Shown here in pieces: positions 36,163 to 46,750 of a DNA stretch of 64,000 bases; positions within the stretch are counted from its first letter, which is position 1; each line of letters opens with the position of its first letter. The stretch covers positions 679,049 to 743,048 of the forward strand of contig MU128910.1 of NCBI GenBank assembly GCA_014904985.1, read 5' to 3'. A program made the position numbers and the translations under genes. The notes beneath the pieces are model-generated. The model made no database searches, was not told where the DNA came from, and saw only the letters and a program-made list of their open reading frames with translations. This stretch comes from Hydnum rufescens UP504 (taxonomy: Eukaryota; Basidiomycota; Agaricomycetes; Cantharellales; Hydnaceae).

Positions 36163-37160
36163 CCTGTACACGGCTTTCTGTGATTCACCTCCATTTTCCA
36201 GCTCTGACTGCTATGGGGTGTTAAGTACCTCAGAGTAACGAGCTGGCTTCAAAGGCGACCGCCATCTCGCAGTTCTCTAATACGTGTAAGCCAACAGCCC
36301 GATATTTGCTATGAACCTTGTTCGTTCTTTCAGCTTAAGTGTCCATTCGGGCATTTGCGCCGCTAGGCTGTTTTCTTCCAATGGCAAACAGCGATCCCGA
36401 CAGCTGGAATGCGGAGGACAGTGCACTTTCTTTTAGTAGTAATGCTACTGCCACTAAGTTGCATGCCTGCTTTACCGCCAACTCGATGACACCTTTCTCC
36501 CAATGGTATGTCCGCAAAATTTACAAAGCATGATTCGACCTCCAGACCCTGAATGACTGACCACCTGAACTTGGACAAATTCTTACATGAAGGGCTCACG
36601 TCATCGATCCTATGGTGCTGATGCCCTCAAATTGCCGTATCCTCGTGTTTCAACCGTCGACGACGGATGATCTTGCGCCTAGGGCGCGAAGCAAGCAAGG
36701 TCCGTGGTCACAGGGCGACCTCTGGTTGTTGAAAATGGCCTTCGCATTGCCTGTACGCGGCTTTCCGGGCATGGGTATCTTATTCCAGTCATTTCTTTTG
36801 TTAACTCACCTCCATTCTCCAGCTCCGACTGTTATGGAGTGTTGTCTTGTGCCAATCCCCCCCATCCCATAAAGAAAATAGTACCTCAGAGGAACGAGCT
36901 GGGTCCAAAGGCGACCGCCATCTCACAGTTCTCGAATACGTGTAAGTCAACAACCCGATATTTGCTATGAACCTTGCTCGTCCTTTCAGTTTAAGCGCCC
37001 ATTCGGGCATTTGCGCTGCTAGGCTGTTTTCTTCCAATGGCGAACAGTGATCCCGGCAGCTGGAAGCGGAGGACGGCACGCCTTCTTCCAGTAGTAACGC
37101 TACTGCCACTAAGCTGCATGCCTTCTCTACCGCTAACTCGATGACGCCCCTCTCGCACTT
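36163..37160. repeat. Imperfect direct duplication of ~0.35 kb
   Basis: Segment 36163-36500 recurs at 36751-37160 with roughly 85-90 % identity by eye. Shared landmarks are CCAGCTC-GACTG-TATGG, GTACCTCAGAG-AACGAGCTGG, AAGGCGACCGCCATCTC and GGGCATTTGCG. The second copy carries an extra ~60 bp near 36780-36880. Reading frames in both hint at an old exon, but neither is open throughout. Confidence 0.65.
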
Positions 37161-37226
37161 CTACCCAAAATTCTTACATGAGGGGCTCACGCCGGTGCTG
37201 TTTCCGCAGGCTATCTCGGAACTTCA

Positions 37227-37750
37227 GCGCCTAGCCGAGTCTAATTCTACCTTGTATCGAAGTAACAAGACGTAAAACTGCCTCTTCGCAATGTGGGAAG
37301 TCTTCCAATCGTCTTCTTCAATAATAGTACGTTCATCGGGCCCTGTCGCCGCCGCCGTTTCAGATGCCGACGATCCATCGGCCGTGTTATCGGAAGTCTC
37401 CCCAACGTCCATATTAGGAGAGGGCACACTTTCGCTGGAAAGTCTCGGCGCGTTTTAGAGGGCAAGGGATGTGGACGAATGATCGGGGCAGCGCGATACT
37501 GCATCTGGGCTCGATGCGATGGGCCGCCGTTCGGCCACTTCCCTGTACGCTCGTGGGAATGTCGACGGAGGACAAGATGGCTTGGTGGATATGACATGTC
37601 GTGTATGTTGCAGTATGCTTTTGGGAGATATTGATGCGTACTGACATGTAATTCATATAGCTCCTTCGGCGTGGCGAGGAAGTGGGATGCCGGCAGTACC
37701 TCTCCCCCCACCGTCGTTTGATGGAGGGCCGAGACAGTAAGCAGTGCCAA
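37227..37750 (-). CDS. Possible hypothetical gene, model uncertain
   Basis: Two minus-strand frames look mildly coding and could be joined by an intron ending at a TTTCCAG near 37443. One contains MSYPPSHLVLRRHSHERTGK. The other contains SPNMDVGETSDNTADGS and ends DWKTSHIAKRQFY and LLRYKVE. No known domain. It may be a relic. Confidence 0.25.
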
Positions 37751-38433
37751 TGACGCAGGAATATGTATTTCAATACTGGAGATGCAGAGTATATTCGTGA
37801 ACTAGAACCCAGCTGATAAACAACGTTATTGGGGCCCACCTAACATTGCCGTATGTCATGTCTTCCCCTTACAAGCAGAATGAGTAAAGTGGCCCCAACC
37901 AAGCTTCCGAACGACAAGATAACGACCACGGCAGATTTCATTGCCAATCGAAATGGAGCAGTAGCCCCCAAAGCCGCACTCCTTGACACCTTCCTTGTCA
38001 AGATTCATGACACCCGAATTAGAATTAACGACTGCCCTCTTAATGAGAGGATTTCTTGGATATCAGAGCTTACAGAGATTGACGGTATCGAGTTAGCAAC
38101 GCCCGAAATAATTTTGACATCAGTAGACCCAACCTAAAGCCTTGAACCCGGCTACGAAGAAAATCTTCGACGAGACGACACAACTTTCGAACTGCGTGAT
38201 ACACGCTAAAGATTAAGGAGCCAACATCCTAAAACATCGGTACATCCCAGCACATCAACCACAACCCTCCGGGTCGTCCTATGGCTTTAGAGTCGGGGAT
38301 TGGCGCTTGTCGCCGCTACCGATACTATAATGGCTCTCAGAGGACACGAAATTATCGCATCGCCACTGACGTGAGACTAACGGGGCGGAAAGACTCGGCC
38401 CGGGGCCACCAACAGTGAATCAACACCATAACC

Positions 38434-38990
38434 ATGGCCGCCTCTGCCATAGCGGGCGATGAGCTAGAGTTCTCAAAATGGCTCGAGGGCACCGGTGTAA
38501 TAGAACGAAGAGGGGAAGCTCCAGCTGATCAGGCCTTTCGTGATGAGCTAGCCCAGGCAAAACTGCTGCCGACGTGGTTTCCCAATATTGTGAGTAGGCT
38601 GGTTCCATCCTGCCCACGATTGGCACACTATCTTGATAGTTTGATTAGAAAACAGCAGAGTTTGATAGCCATGGCCTCCGTGAGGACTTCCTTGCTGAGC
38701 TCAAGAAGATAAATCCTCAGGAAACAACAAACACGCCGTACAATATGACCCTTAAAGATTCTTTGCCTATCATTCAATTGGCTTGGGGGACCCTGAAGTC
38801 GCTTGAAAATCAACGAACTTCCTATGACCCCGAAGAAGTGGACTGGCGTCTGGCAATTGATGTGCTCATACAGCACGTCTTCGGGCGAACGGACTTTGAA
38901 AACAACACAGCCATATTGTACATTTCTTTCTCATCTATTGAACACTTTCTCTTAATGATGTATGGACCAATTACAGCAGGGAGCCACAGT
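38434..38990 (+). pseudogene. 5' part of an unknown gene truncated by an LTR
   Basis: ATG at 38434 (MAASAIAGDELEFSKWLEG). Exon 1 is 38434-38589, followed by a 71-nt GT-AG intron. Exon 2 from 38661 continues in phase with GLREDFLAELKKINPQE, SLPIIQLAWGTLKSLENQ and VDWRLAIDVLIQHVFGR, and stays open until the LTR begins at 38991; the frame stops 20 bp inside the LTR. No family recognised. The rest of the gene is not seen downstream. Confidence 0.5.
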
Positions 38991-39446
38991 TGTTACAAGT
39001 TGTACTTGTAACCTCGCTTATGTATGAATAACCAAGCCAATTGCGCCATCACGTGACCTTCACCCTTGCTGCCATTGTGCCTTCCTCTTTCAGCAATTCC
39101 TATTATATACATCCTTCCTTTATTCAACACCCCTTTATCCATAAAACCCTTTTGATCTCTAATAGTATAAGTAGTTACTTGATGTACACTCACTCTTGAG
39201 AAGATCGAGAATATATTGTCAACCGATTGAATTCCACTCTCACGATCTCAGTTATCACTCGCGACTCTCATCTTAAAACCTTCGCCTATTAAGTCTCAAG
39301 AAGCCGGTCTTCCTCATACATACTCGTCTTTCGTGACTTACATAATCCCCACTCCGCGACTCCCTCATCAATCGCCTTAAGGGCATTTCCTTGTATTCGT
39401 CTTGATTACATCATTGTATCTTTCGCCTCGAGTACAACCCTTAACA
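38991..39446 (+). repeat. 5' LTR of the gypsy element
   Basis: 456 bp bounded by the short inverted ends TGTTA and TAACA, placed directly before gag. The 5' end also holds an internal hairpin (TTACAAGTTGTACTTGTAA). No second LTR is seen in the window, so the borders rest on the TG...CA ends alone. Confidence 0.65.
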
Positions 39447-39488
39447 GTATTCTCGATCTAAATAACCGACTTCCTTGAAAGACTCAAT

Positions 39489-40567
39489 ATGCCCTCCACT
39501 CGACGAAACCCACAACCAGTTGCCGATGACTATCGTGACAACACAGCCACCATCGAATCCACTTCCGCCCTCTCCTCTCCAATCATCCTCGAGGCGCCAA
39601 TCACCCCTTGGATGATGTATCCCACGATACAAACACCACCCAACTCGACGCAAGGTCCGCACATGGGAAACCCTCCCAGCGCCACGTCAACTTCGAGCAC
39701 CGAGACAATGCTCCTGCGCATGCTGCAACAAATGCAGGCAGACCTAGCACACAGCACACAGATACAAGTGGAAATGGCGCGCACCAACGGCCAGATGAAT
39801 GCTCGCCTCGAAGAACTCGCGAACGAAAACCGGGAACTGCACAATGAAGTCACGCACTGCAATTCGCAGTCACCCACCCTCGACGCAAATACGCGACCGA
39901 GACAAGTAGTCTCGCCCGCAGCGCACAACTCGCAATTCGCACCCCGCACCCTCACTCGAAGCCCTCACTTCGAGCCCCAAACCTACCCCAAGGAAAACAA
40001 TGAGTTTTTCACCTCAAAACCTCGATGACACACCGCGAGGCAATTCAGTCACGTACACACCACCTAGCAACATTGCGCAACCAACTCCGCGATGCGTGAT
40101 GTTTGAGGATGCGCACTCCACCCCCCCGCGCCTGGGCTCTGTGTTCAGGGCCCCAACTCCAGGCGTGGACCATTGAGGAACCAAACTCGAACACCTCCCC
40201 CACCACTCCGCGATACCGCGAAACAGCGACAATCGCCCAACCCTCTGCGCCATCGGGACACGCACTTCGCGAACCCAAAATCAAAGAGCCGGAGATGTTC
40301 TTGGGGCATGACCCCTCTAAACTATACGGATTCCTTGCACACTGCAAAATGGCGTTCCGATCGCAACCATCGCAATTCACGCTAGAGAGTGCGCGCATCA
40401 TCTGGGCCGGATCGTATCTCATGGATACAGCAAGGCAATGGTTCCAACGCCTCATCATGGAGACGGAGGAATCCCCCACACTCTCCAGCTGGATGCTCTT
40501 TGAGGAAGAGCTCCACACCTACTTCGGAGACCCAGATGAGGTCGCGACTCAAGAGCGAAAACTACGC
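39489..40567 (+). pseudogene. gypsy gag, N-terminal part
   Basis: ATG at 39489 (MPSTRRNPQPVAD). A coiled-coil region (MLRMLQQMQADLAHSTQIQV-like, 39712-39850) precedes a frame break near 40028. A second frame then holds the capsid segment: KEPEMFLGHDPSKLYGFLAH-like residues, RIIWAGSYLMDTARQWFQ and FEEELHTYFGDPDEVATQER. It is cut at 40567 by X copy 1. Confidence 0.75.
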
Positions 40568-41312
40568 TGTGGAAGATAAAAACATCCAGTATCAGAAAAT
40601 GCGAAATCACACCACTTCCAGCCTTTGGACGATCACATGACCAATTACGAAATTAATTATGGCTACGCGCAGAAATCAAATTCGTTCTATAACTCTGTCA
40701 GTTTTGATCGGAGAGGTACGCCCATATGACGCTTAGAAAGCTACGATTCACACCTTTCGAACGGTACCAAACACAAGTCGAATGGACCAGAACTGCACTC
40801 TCCAGGCCAATTTTACTACCAAAATCCGGAATTTCCAGTAAAAAACGAATTTCTCCGTCAGTTCGCATTTAATCCTTTCGGAACAACCGCGCTTAGAAAG
40901 ATATAAAAAATCCGCATCCGACGGTACTGAGCACGCGAAGAACAGATCAAAACTGAACTCTACAGAGCGATATTACTATCAGAATCAACACCCATCAGTA
41001 AAAAACGAATTTCTCTGTCAGTTTTACACCGGATCTTCTCGGAACCACTTGCGCCCAGAAAGCTGTGAAAAATCCGCATCTAATGATACCAAGAACGTCT
41101 ATTATGGATGCAAACTGCTGTTTCTGCATCGAACCCATCCCATGCACTTGTCCCCATTATCAACCAACAACAAAACACCTTAACCACTGGACTATGCTCA
41201 AATTAATCTCCAAAACCCGGAGATATCCTTTCATTTTGCCTCCAGAATGCTCCACATGGTCAGTGACCACATGCTCCAAGCATTCCACATGCTCAGCAAA
41301 TTGGTGACATCA

Positions 41313-41466
41313 CCCCCCCCTCATGATTCCTTTTGTTTCTCTTTATGAATGACATCACTATGACATCACCCCTCATGATTCCTTTTGTTCTCTTTATGAA
41401 TGACATCACTATGACATCACCCCCTCATGATTCCTTTTTGTTCTCTTTATGAATGACTCAGCTATG
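41313..41466. repeat. 51-bp tandem repeat in X, about 2.7 copies
   Basis: Repeated unit starts CTCATGATTCCTTTTG, followed by TTATGAATGACATCAC. The copies differ by one or two bases and by homopolymer length. Confidence 0.75.
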
Positions 41467-41985
41467 ACCGCATTATTACATCATCTTGTTATTTTTCTTT
41501 TGTTCTCACCTATGACTCACATATGACTCACCCATGGGGGAGTCATATTTCTTAAACACAGCCACCTTCAGAAAGGTATAAAAGCTGGTAGATTTCCTGT
41601 ACCCCCACACAATAATCTCCTCTGGAAATCATTACTGTCAACCACTGTCAACTTTTCTGCTTGCCTCTAAAAGAACAGTCTATCTATAAGCCATCTGGAG
41701 CTAAGTCATCTTCAAGGTTGTTGAGACAAAGCCACTGGTAGTCCTCTACGCGAATCACTAAAGCCAAGGATAGTTGCAGGACCTAAGGTTAGAGTTGCTG
41801 GACATCCAAGGAAAAAGTAAGCATAATGAAATACGTATCAGGTTTTGAAGAAAGAAGAAAGAAACATACTAACAAGACTAACCAAGCACTGACCAGTCTA
41901 TAACCCACAGATATCCGCATTTTGACCAAGAGAACATAAACAAGAATACACAAATATCAGTAAACAGACCAACACAACACGAATG

Positions 41986-42113
41986 ACGTATAAGCCCTTT
42001 CCACAAGCATCCCAGACGTATAAGCCTTTCTATAAGCATCCCACACGACGTATAAGCCTTTCTACAAGCATCACAAATGTATAAGCCTATCTACAAGCAT
42101 CCTACATGATATA
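41986..42113. repeat. ~32-bp tandem repeat in X, four copies
   Basis: Unit ACGTATAAGCCTTTCTACAA followed by GCATCCCAC, with substitutions in each copy. Confidence 0.75.
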
Positions 42114-42307
42114 TCATTGACTACAGCTAGTCCATATCCCTTCCTATTCTCCACTGAACACCATACATGTCTTACAGAGTGTGATCAACCATTGAAGCGA
42201 ACCAGCCCAACGAATAACAACAGAAATACAGTCTCCCATCTACACACTGGCTGAACCAGATTTTGATTTGACAGTCATCGGAGCTCCCAACCCTTCTTCT
42301 ATAATGC

Positions 42308-42940
42308 GCGCTCAAGATGAATGACAACCACCGCATCCTCTGCTACATCAACCAGTTCAAGGAAGTAGCGAGCCTCACCAGATGGAACAACGATGCACTC
42401 CACTCGCAGTTCTACCAAGGCTTACCGAACCGTCTACAAGATGAATCTCGCGAGACGGCAAGCCCGTGAAACTCCAAGGCATGTACCAAGCCGCGCTAAG
42501 ATTGATGGCTGGTATTGGGAACGCCAAGAGGAACTTAAAGCCATGAGGACCTCAGATCGTGGCACACAACCCCGCACCGCGAACCCCGCATCCTCAACAT
42601 CCCCTTCATCCTCGACAAACCCCCACGCGACCCGAAAGTTCACAAGTCTAACAGCGCGCTCACCGAAGAGGAAAAGGAACGACGAAGACGCGAAAAGCTC
42701 TGCGCATACTGTGGGAATAATGACCATGCAGTAGATAGTTGCCCCAGTTGTCGCAACATACTGCGAACTGCAACGACACTGGCCGCGATGTCCACCAGTA
42801 CCAGCAGCACAACCGCGACAGCAACGTCGCGCACCCCAGTAGCTCGCACTACATTCACCTTCTCAGGAGGTCCCAGCACAACAGAGGAACCTCGCATCAC
42901 TGAGATCTCATCATCATCCTCCCCCGATGGAACGCTCATT
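42308..42940 (+). pseudogene. gypsy gag, C-terminal part with zinc knuckle
   Basis: Continues the capsid after X copy 1 with MNDNHRILCYINQF, DALHSQFYQGLPNRLQDE and GWYWERQEELKAM. The nucleocapsid zinc knuckle CAYCGNNDHAVDSC (CCHC spacing 2-4-4) follows at about 42700-42742, and a Thr/Ser-rich end stops at 42940. At least two frame changes. Confidence 0.8.
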
Positions 42941-42942
42941 TA

Positions 42943-45846
42943 AGAGCCACCATCTCTTCCCTCTCCCCATCATCATTCATCATGATGGTCTCAATCCCCT
43001 CCTCTCGGACAGCCCCATCTCGGCACTCGTCGACTGCGGCACCTCCGAAAACTTCATTGACGTGTCGTGAGTACAGAACTCACGTGCCGCACCACACCGT
43101 TGTCGTCTGGTGACACCACACCCCTTGCGATTATTCGACGGATCGATCGCAAACAACCTCGAGTGTATAGTTACACTCCCAGTCACTTTCGTGAACTCAT
43201 TGCAACAAAAAATTGAGTTCGTTGAATCGCAACTCCACTCCTCAACTCCCGTCGTACTGGGACTCCCCTGGTTGCGACAAGTCAATCCACAAATCTCGTG
43301 GGCCGAAATGTGGATCGAGCACATGGCGCACCACTCGAAACTTGTAACGACACCATTAAGCATTGATGTCATCGCACACGACCGCCTTGACCCCGGAACC
43401 GACAACCACGAGCCCCCCCAGCTCACAGCATCACAATTGAAGTCTACAAAGCTGAAGACTTCATTCAAGCAGCCCAGTGACGATGGCGCAACACTCTACA
43501 CATGTGTCATCACCAATCCAACCCATGCCATGAACAGCATCAGTGGTTCGCGACACTCCCCCACCTCTGGCGTTACCCGAATCAATCCCCATCGAAGAAC
43601 GCCAAGACCTCGCACAACGACTCCCCCTGGAATACCACGAATTCCACGACGTCTTCACCAGTACAGCGGCCAGCTATCTACCACCGCATCGCAAGTACGA
43701 CCTTCGATTCGATATCGAAGAAGGACGCAAAGTACCGCGAGGCCCCATATACCCAATGTCGAAAGCGAACTCGCAGCACTACGTGAGTTCATCGATGAAT
43801 TCCTTGCAAAAGGATTCATACGCCCTTTGACCTCCCCCGCAGGTGCGCCAATCCTCTTCACGAAAAAGAAAGGTGGCAGGCTTCGCCTTTGCGTTGATTA
43901 TTGAGCACTCAATCACATCACGAAAAAGAGTCACTACCCCATCCCCTCATCAACGACCTCCTCAATCACCTTCGCAGCGCTACGATCTATACGAAAATCG
44001 ATCTTCGCGATGGCTACTACAACATCAGAGTTGCCAAAGGACACGAGTGGCTCACATCATTTCGTACACGGTACGGTGCCTATGAGTGGCTCGTAATGCC
44101 AATGGGAGCAGCCAACTCCCCAGCGCAGTTCCAGTATTTCATGAACAACTTGTTCCAGGATATGGTGGATCTGTTTGTCATCATATATCTCGATGACATC
44201 CTCATTTTCTCAATTCGCGAGAAGAACACCGCGAACACGTTCACCGTGTACTACAACAACTCCACGAAAGAAACCTTCGCGCCAAGATCTCGAAGTGCAC
44301 CTTCCACACAGACACTATCGAGTACCTCAGCTTCATCATCACCCCCTCTGGCGTCCAGATGGACCCTACGAAATTCAACGCGATCCTAAGTTGGCCTGCG
44401 CCCACCTCGGTAAAAGAAGTCCAGTCATTCTTAGGCTTTGCAAACTTCTACGCCACTTCATCGCGACCTACTCAGACCTCGCACACCCTTAATCCGTCTC
44501 ATGAAAAAAGACAAAACCTTCACATGGAACGACGAGACCCAACGAGCTTTCGAAAGCATCAAAAACGCCTTCGTATCAGCCCTGTCCTCCGCCACTTCGA
44601 CCCCGAATTATGCATCATTGTAGAAACTGATGCGTCTGACTATGCTATCGCCGCGATCTTGTCACAAATCGACGAGAACAACAAAGTTCAACCCGTTGCG
44701 TTCCGCTCGCGATCAATGCAAAGTGTGGAACTAAACTACGACATCCATGACAAGGAACTCCTCGCGATCTTCGACGCCTTTGGCGCCTGGTGAGCATATC
44801 TCGAAGGAGCCACGCACACGGTTTCCGTCATCACGGATCACAAAAACTTGGAGTACTTCACCTCCACGAAACTCCTCACTCATCGACAGGCGCAATGGTC
44901 AGAATACCTCTCCTCCTTCGACTACATCATCATCTATCAACCAGGACGACTGGGAGGAAAACCAGACGCCCTCACAAGATGCCCCGACATTTATCCACCC
45001 GAACGAAATGAGGTATATGCAACTGCGAACCCGCAAAACCTTCAAATGATCATTCGCGATGCCAAACCTCTCGACTTGGACACAGCTCTTAGCGCATACT
45101 TAAGAGCGACCCTCAATGACCACCCTCTCAACTCCGAGACGACTCTCACACTGATTCGCGAAGGCACTCGCGACGACACCATCGCAACGCAAGTGCGTGA
45201 ATGCATCGAGACCACCAAAGGCGACTCGACAGCCGCCCTCACCTTCTTCTCGCTCTCAGAGGACGTGACATTGCTACTACACAAAGGACGTGTCTACATC
45301 CCCAACTATCGCGACCTCTGCCTCGACATCCTTCGCACTTCGCACGACCACCTCCTTGTGGGTCACCCAGGCATTCACAAAACCATCCGCCTTATTACGT
45401 GAAAATACTACTGGCCAGGACTAATGAAAACGGTCAAGGCATATGTACGATCTTGTGTCGTATGCGCCTGCGCGAAATCCTCGCACCACGCCACATACGG
45501 CCCCCTCAAATTCCTCTCCATTGCTGATCGACCCTGGAACTCGATCGCGATGGACTTCATCACCAGACTCCCACCCTCCTCCTCATTCGACTCCATCCTT
45601 GTTATCATCGACCGATTCACGAAGATGGGTCTCTTCATCCCCATGGTAGCGACACTTCCTGCAGAAGGACTCGCTGACCTAGTCATCAATTGGGTCATAT
45701 CCAAACATGGTACACCTGCCGACATCGTCTCAGATCGAGGTTCACTTTTCATTTCCAACTTCTGGAAATCGCTCACGAAGAGACTCGGCATCAAACTCAA
45801 CCTCTCGACCACATATCACCCCGAGACCGATGGCCAAACCAAGCGC
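42943..45846 (+). pseudogene. gypsy pol: protease, RT, RNase H, integrase
   Basis: The protease motif ALVDCGTS is at about 43026. The RT has [30 protein letters not shown] and YLDDILIFS (44186). RNase H has ETDASDYAIAAILSQ (44622). The integrase zinc-binding HPGIHKT ... CVVCACAK and core MDFITRLP, DRFTK and IVSDRGSLF run to TDGQTK at 45841. Damage: TGA at 43902-43904, 44791-44793 and 45400-45402, each where the family has arginine, plus several indels (for example two extra bases near 44220). Not able to encode a working polyprotein. Confidence 0.88.
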
Positions 45847-46014
45847 TGTGGAAGATAAAAACATCCAGTATCAGAAAATGCGAAATCACACCACTTCCAG
45901 CCATTGGAGGATCACATGACCAATTATGAAATTAATTACGGCTACACGCAGAAATTGAATTCGTTCTATAACTCCGTCAGTTTTGATCGGAGAGGTACTT
46001 TATTGCTGGATGAC
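45847..46014. mobile_element. Insertion X, copy 2, partial
   Basis: About 168 bp matching the start of X copy 1 at ~93 % identity by eye, in the same orientation, with the same three bases CGC before it. After GATCGGAGAGGTAC the two copies diverge completely. Confidence 0.75.
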
Positions 46015-46750
46015 TTACCACCTAGCTGGTAAGCCATGGCTTCCTTTTATTTTCAGTGTGTGGTGATGTTGACTCCAACCCTTGGGAATTCCATAATGTA
46101 AGCCTGTGGGCCATGAAACCTTGCCACAAAATTTGATTGCAAGGAAATTGCTGGCTGATCAATCATGTGGCATGGCCATGATAGGATGTGAAGTGCATTG
46201 CCCATTCTGGTGTATTTTGGTTTGGCTTTTGATTACATTGCCCCTGGTTATCAAAAAATTAGAGGGTATGTTGAGATTCTCTGGCAATTGTGGAGGTTTT
46301 CCCCAAACGGCTGAACATGTTTGGTGCAATTTTTGCCCATTGGCAAGGTGGTGAGTTTGCATTTTCCACCAATCCCATTTTGTGTGGGCTTGGTTTTAAT
46401 TATAACCTTTGGTTAATTGTTTGATATAGTTTGTAAGTTTCCAAAATCTCAAGAACTTTTCATAATGATGATTTGGCCTGATTTTCATTCTTTTTCTGGA
46501 ATTGACACAGGGGGTTATGTCTGGGCTTTGGTTCATACACCACTGGCGGGTGTTTATCTATTTGTTTGGTGTTGATAAAACATAGACGTGTAAGATGAGC
46601 GTCCATTAGAATTGATGCAGGGTGCCTGGCTGATAGATTCCGGTGGGTGACCTGAACACTGTAGCGATTAAGGCCATATCACCCTCTAATCTGAAAGGAG
46701 GTGGTAAGAGGCTGCAGGTCTTTGGGGGTCGGGGATTGATAATGTAGGAT
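46015..46750. other. Non-coding flank of the satellite
   Basis: AT-richer DNA without a supported gene. It begins with a small inverted repeat (CTTACCA ... TGGTAAG at about 46014-46034). Confidence 0.4.

Larger units (their letters stand above)
40568..42307. mobile_element. Insertion X, copy 1, inside gag
   Basis: About 1.74 kb of non-coding DNA starting TGTGGAAGATAAAAACATCC. The first ~168 bp recur at 45847. It contains three diverged ~160-bp repeats (40690-41095, each with an AATTTCTC-GTCAGTT block), a 51-bp tandem repeat, a 32-bp tandem repeat, two TGACTCA sites with a mirrored GAGTCAT (41512-41546), and a TATAAAAG box near 41578. The start with TG and the promoter-like core suggest a long LTR, but no matching CA end or clear target duplication is found. 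The gag frame resumes at about 42308. Confidence 0.6.
38991..45846 (+). mobile_element. Decayed Ty3/gypsy LTR retrotransposon, 3' end missing
   Basis: One 5' LTR, then gag, protease, reverse transcriptase, RNase H and integrase in the Ty3/gypsy order. Frames are broken by stops and indels throughout. An ~1.74 kb insertion (X copy 1) splits gag. A second X copy cuts the integrase right after TDGQTK, so the integrase tail, any chromodomain and the 3' LTR are missing. No primer-binding site starting with TGG is evident after the LTR. Confidence 0.88.

Noticed and set aside
40568..42307. X copy 1 as a proven solo LTR
   Set aside because: It starts with TG and has a promoter-like core, but no CA end and no clear target duplication could be found.
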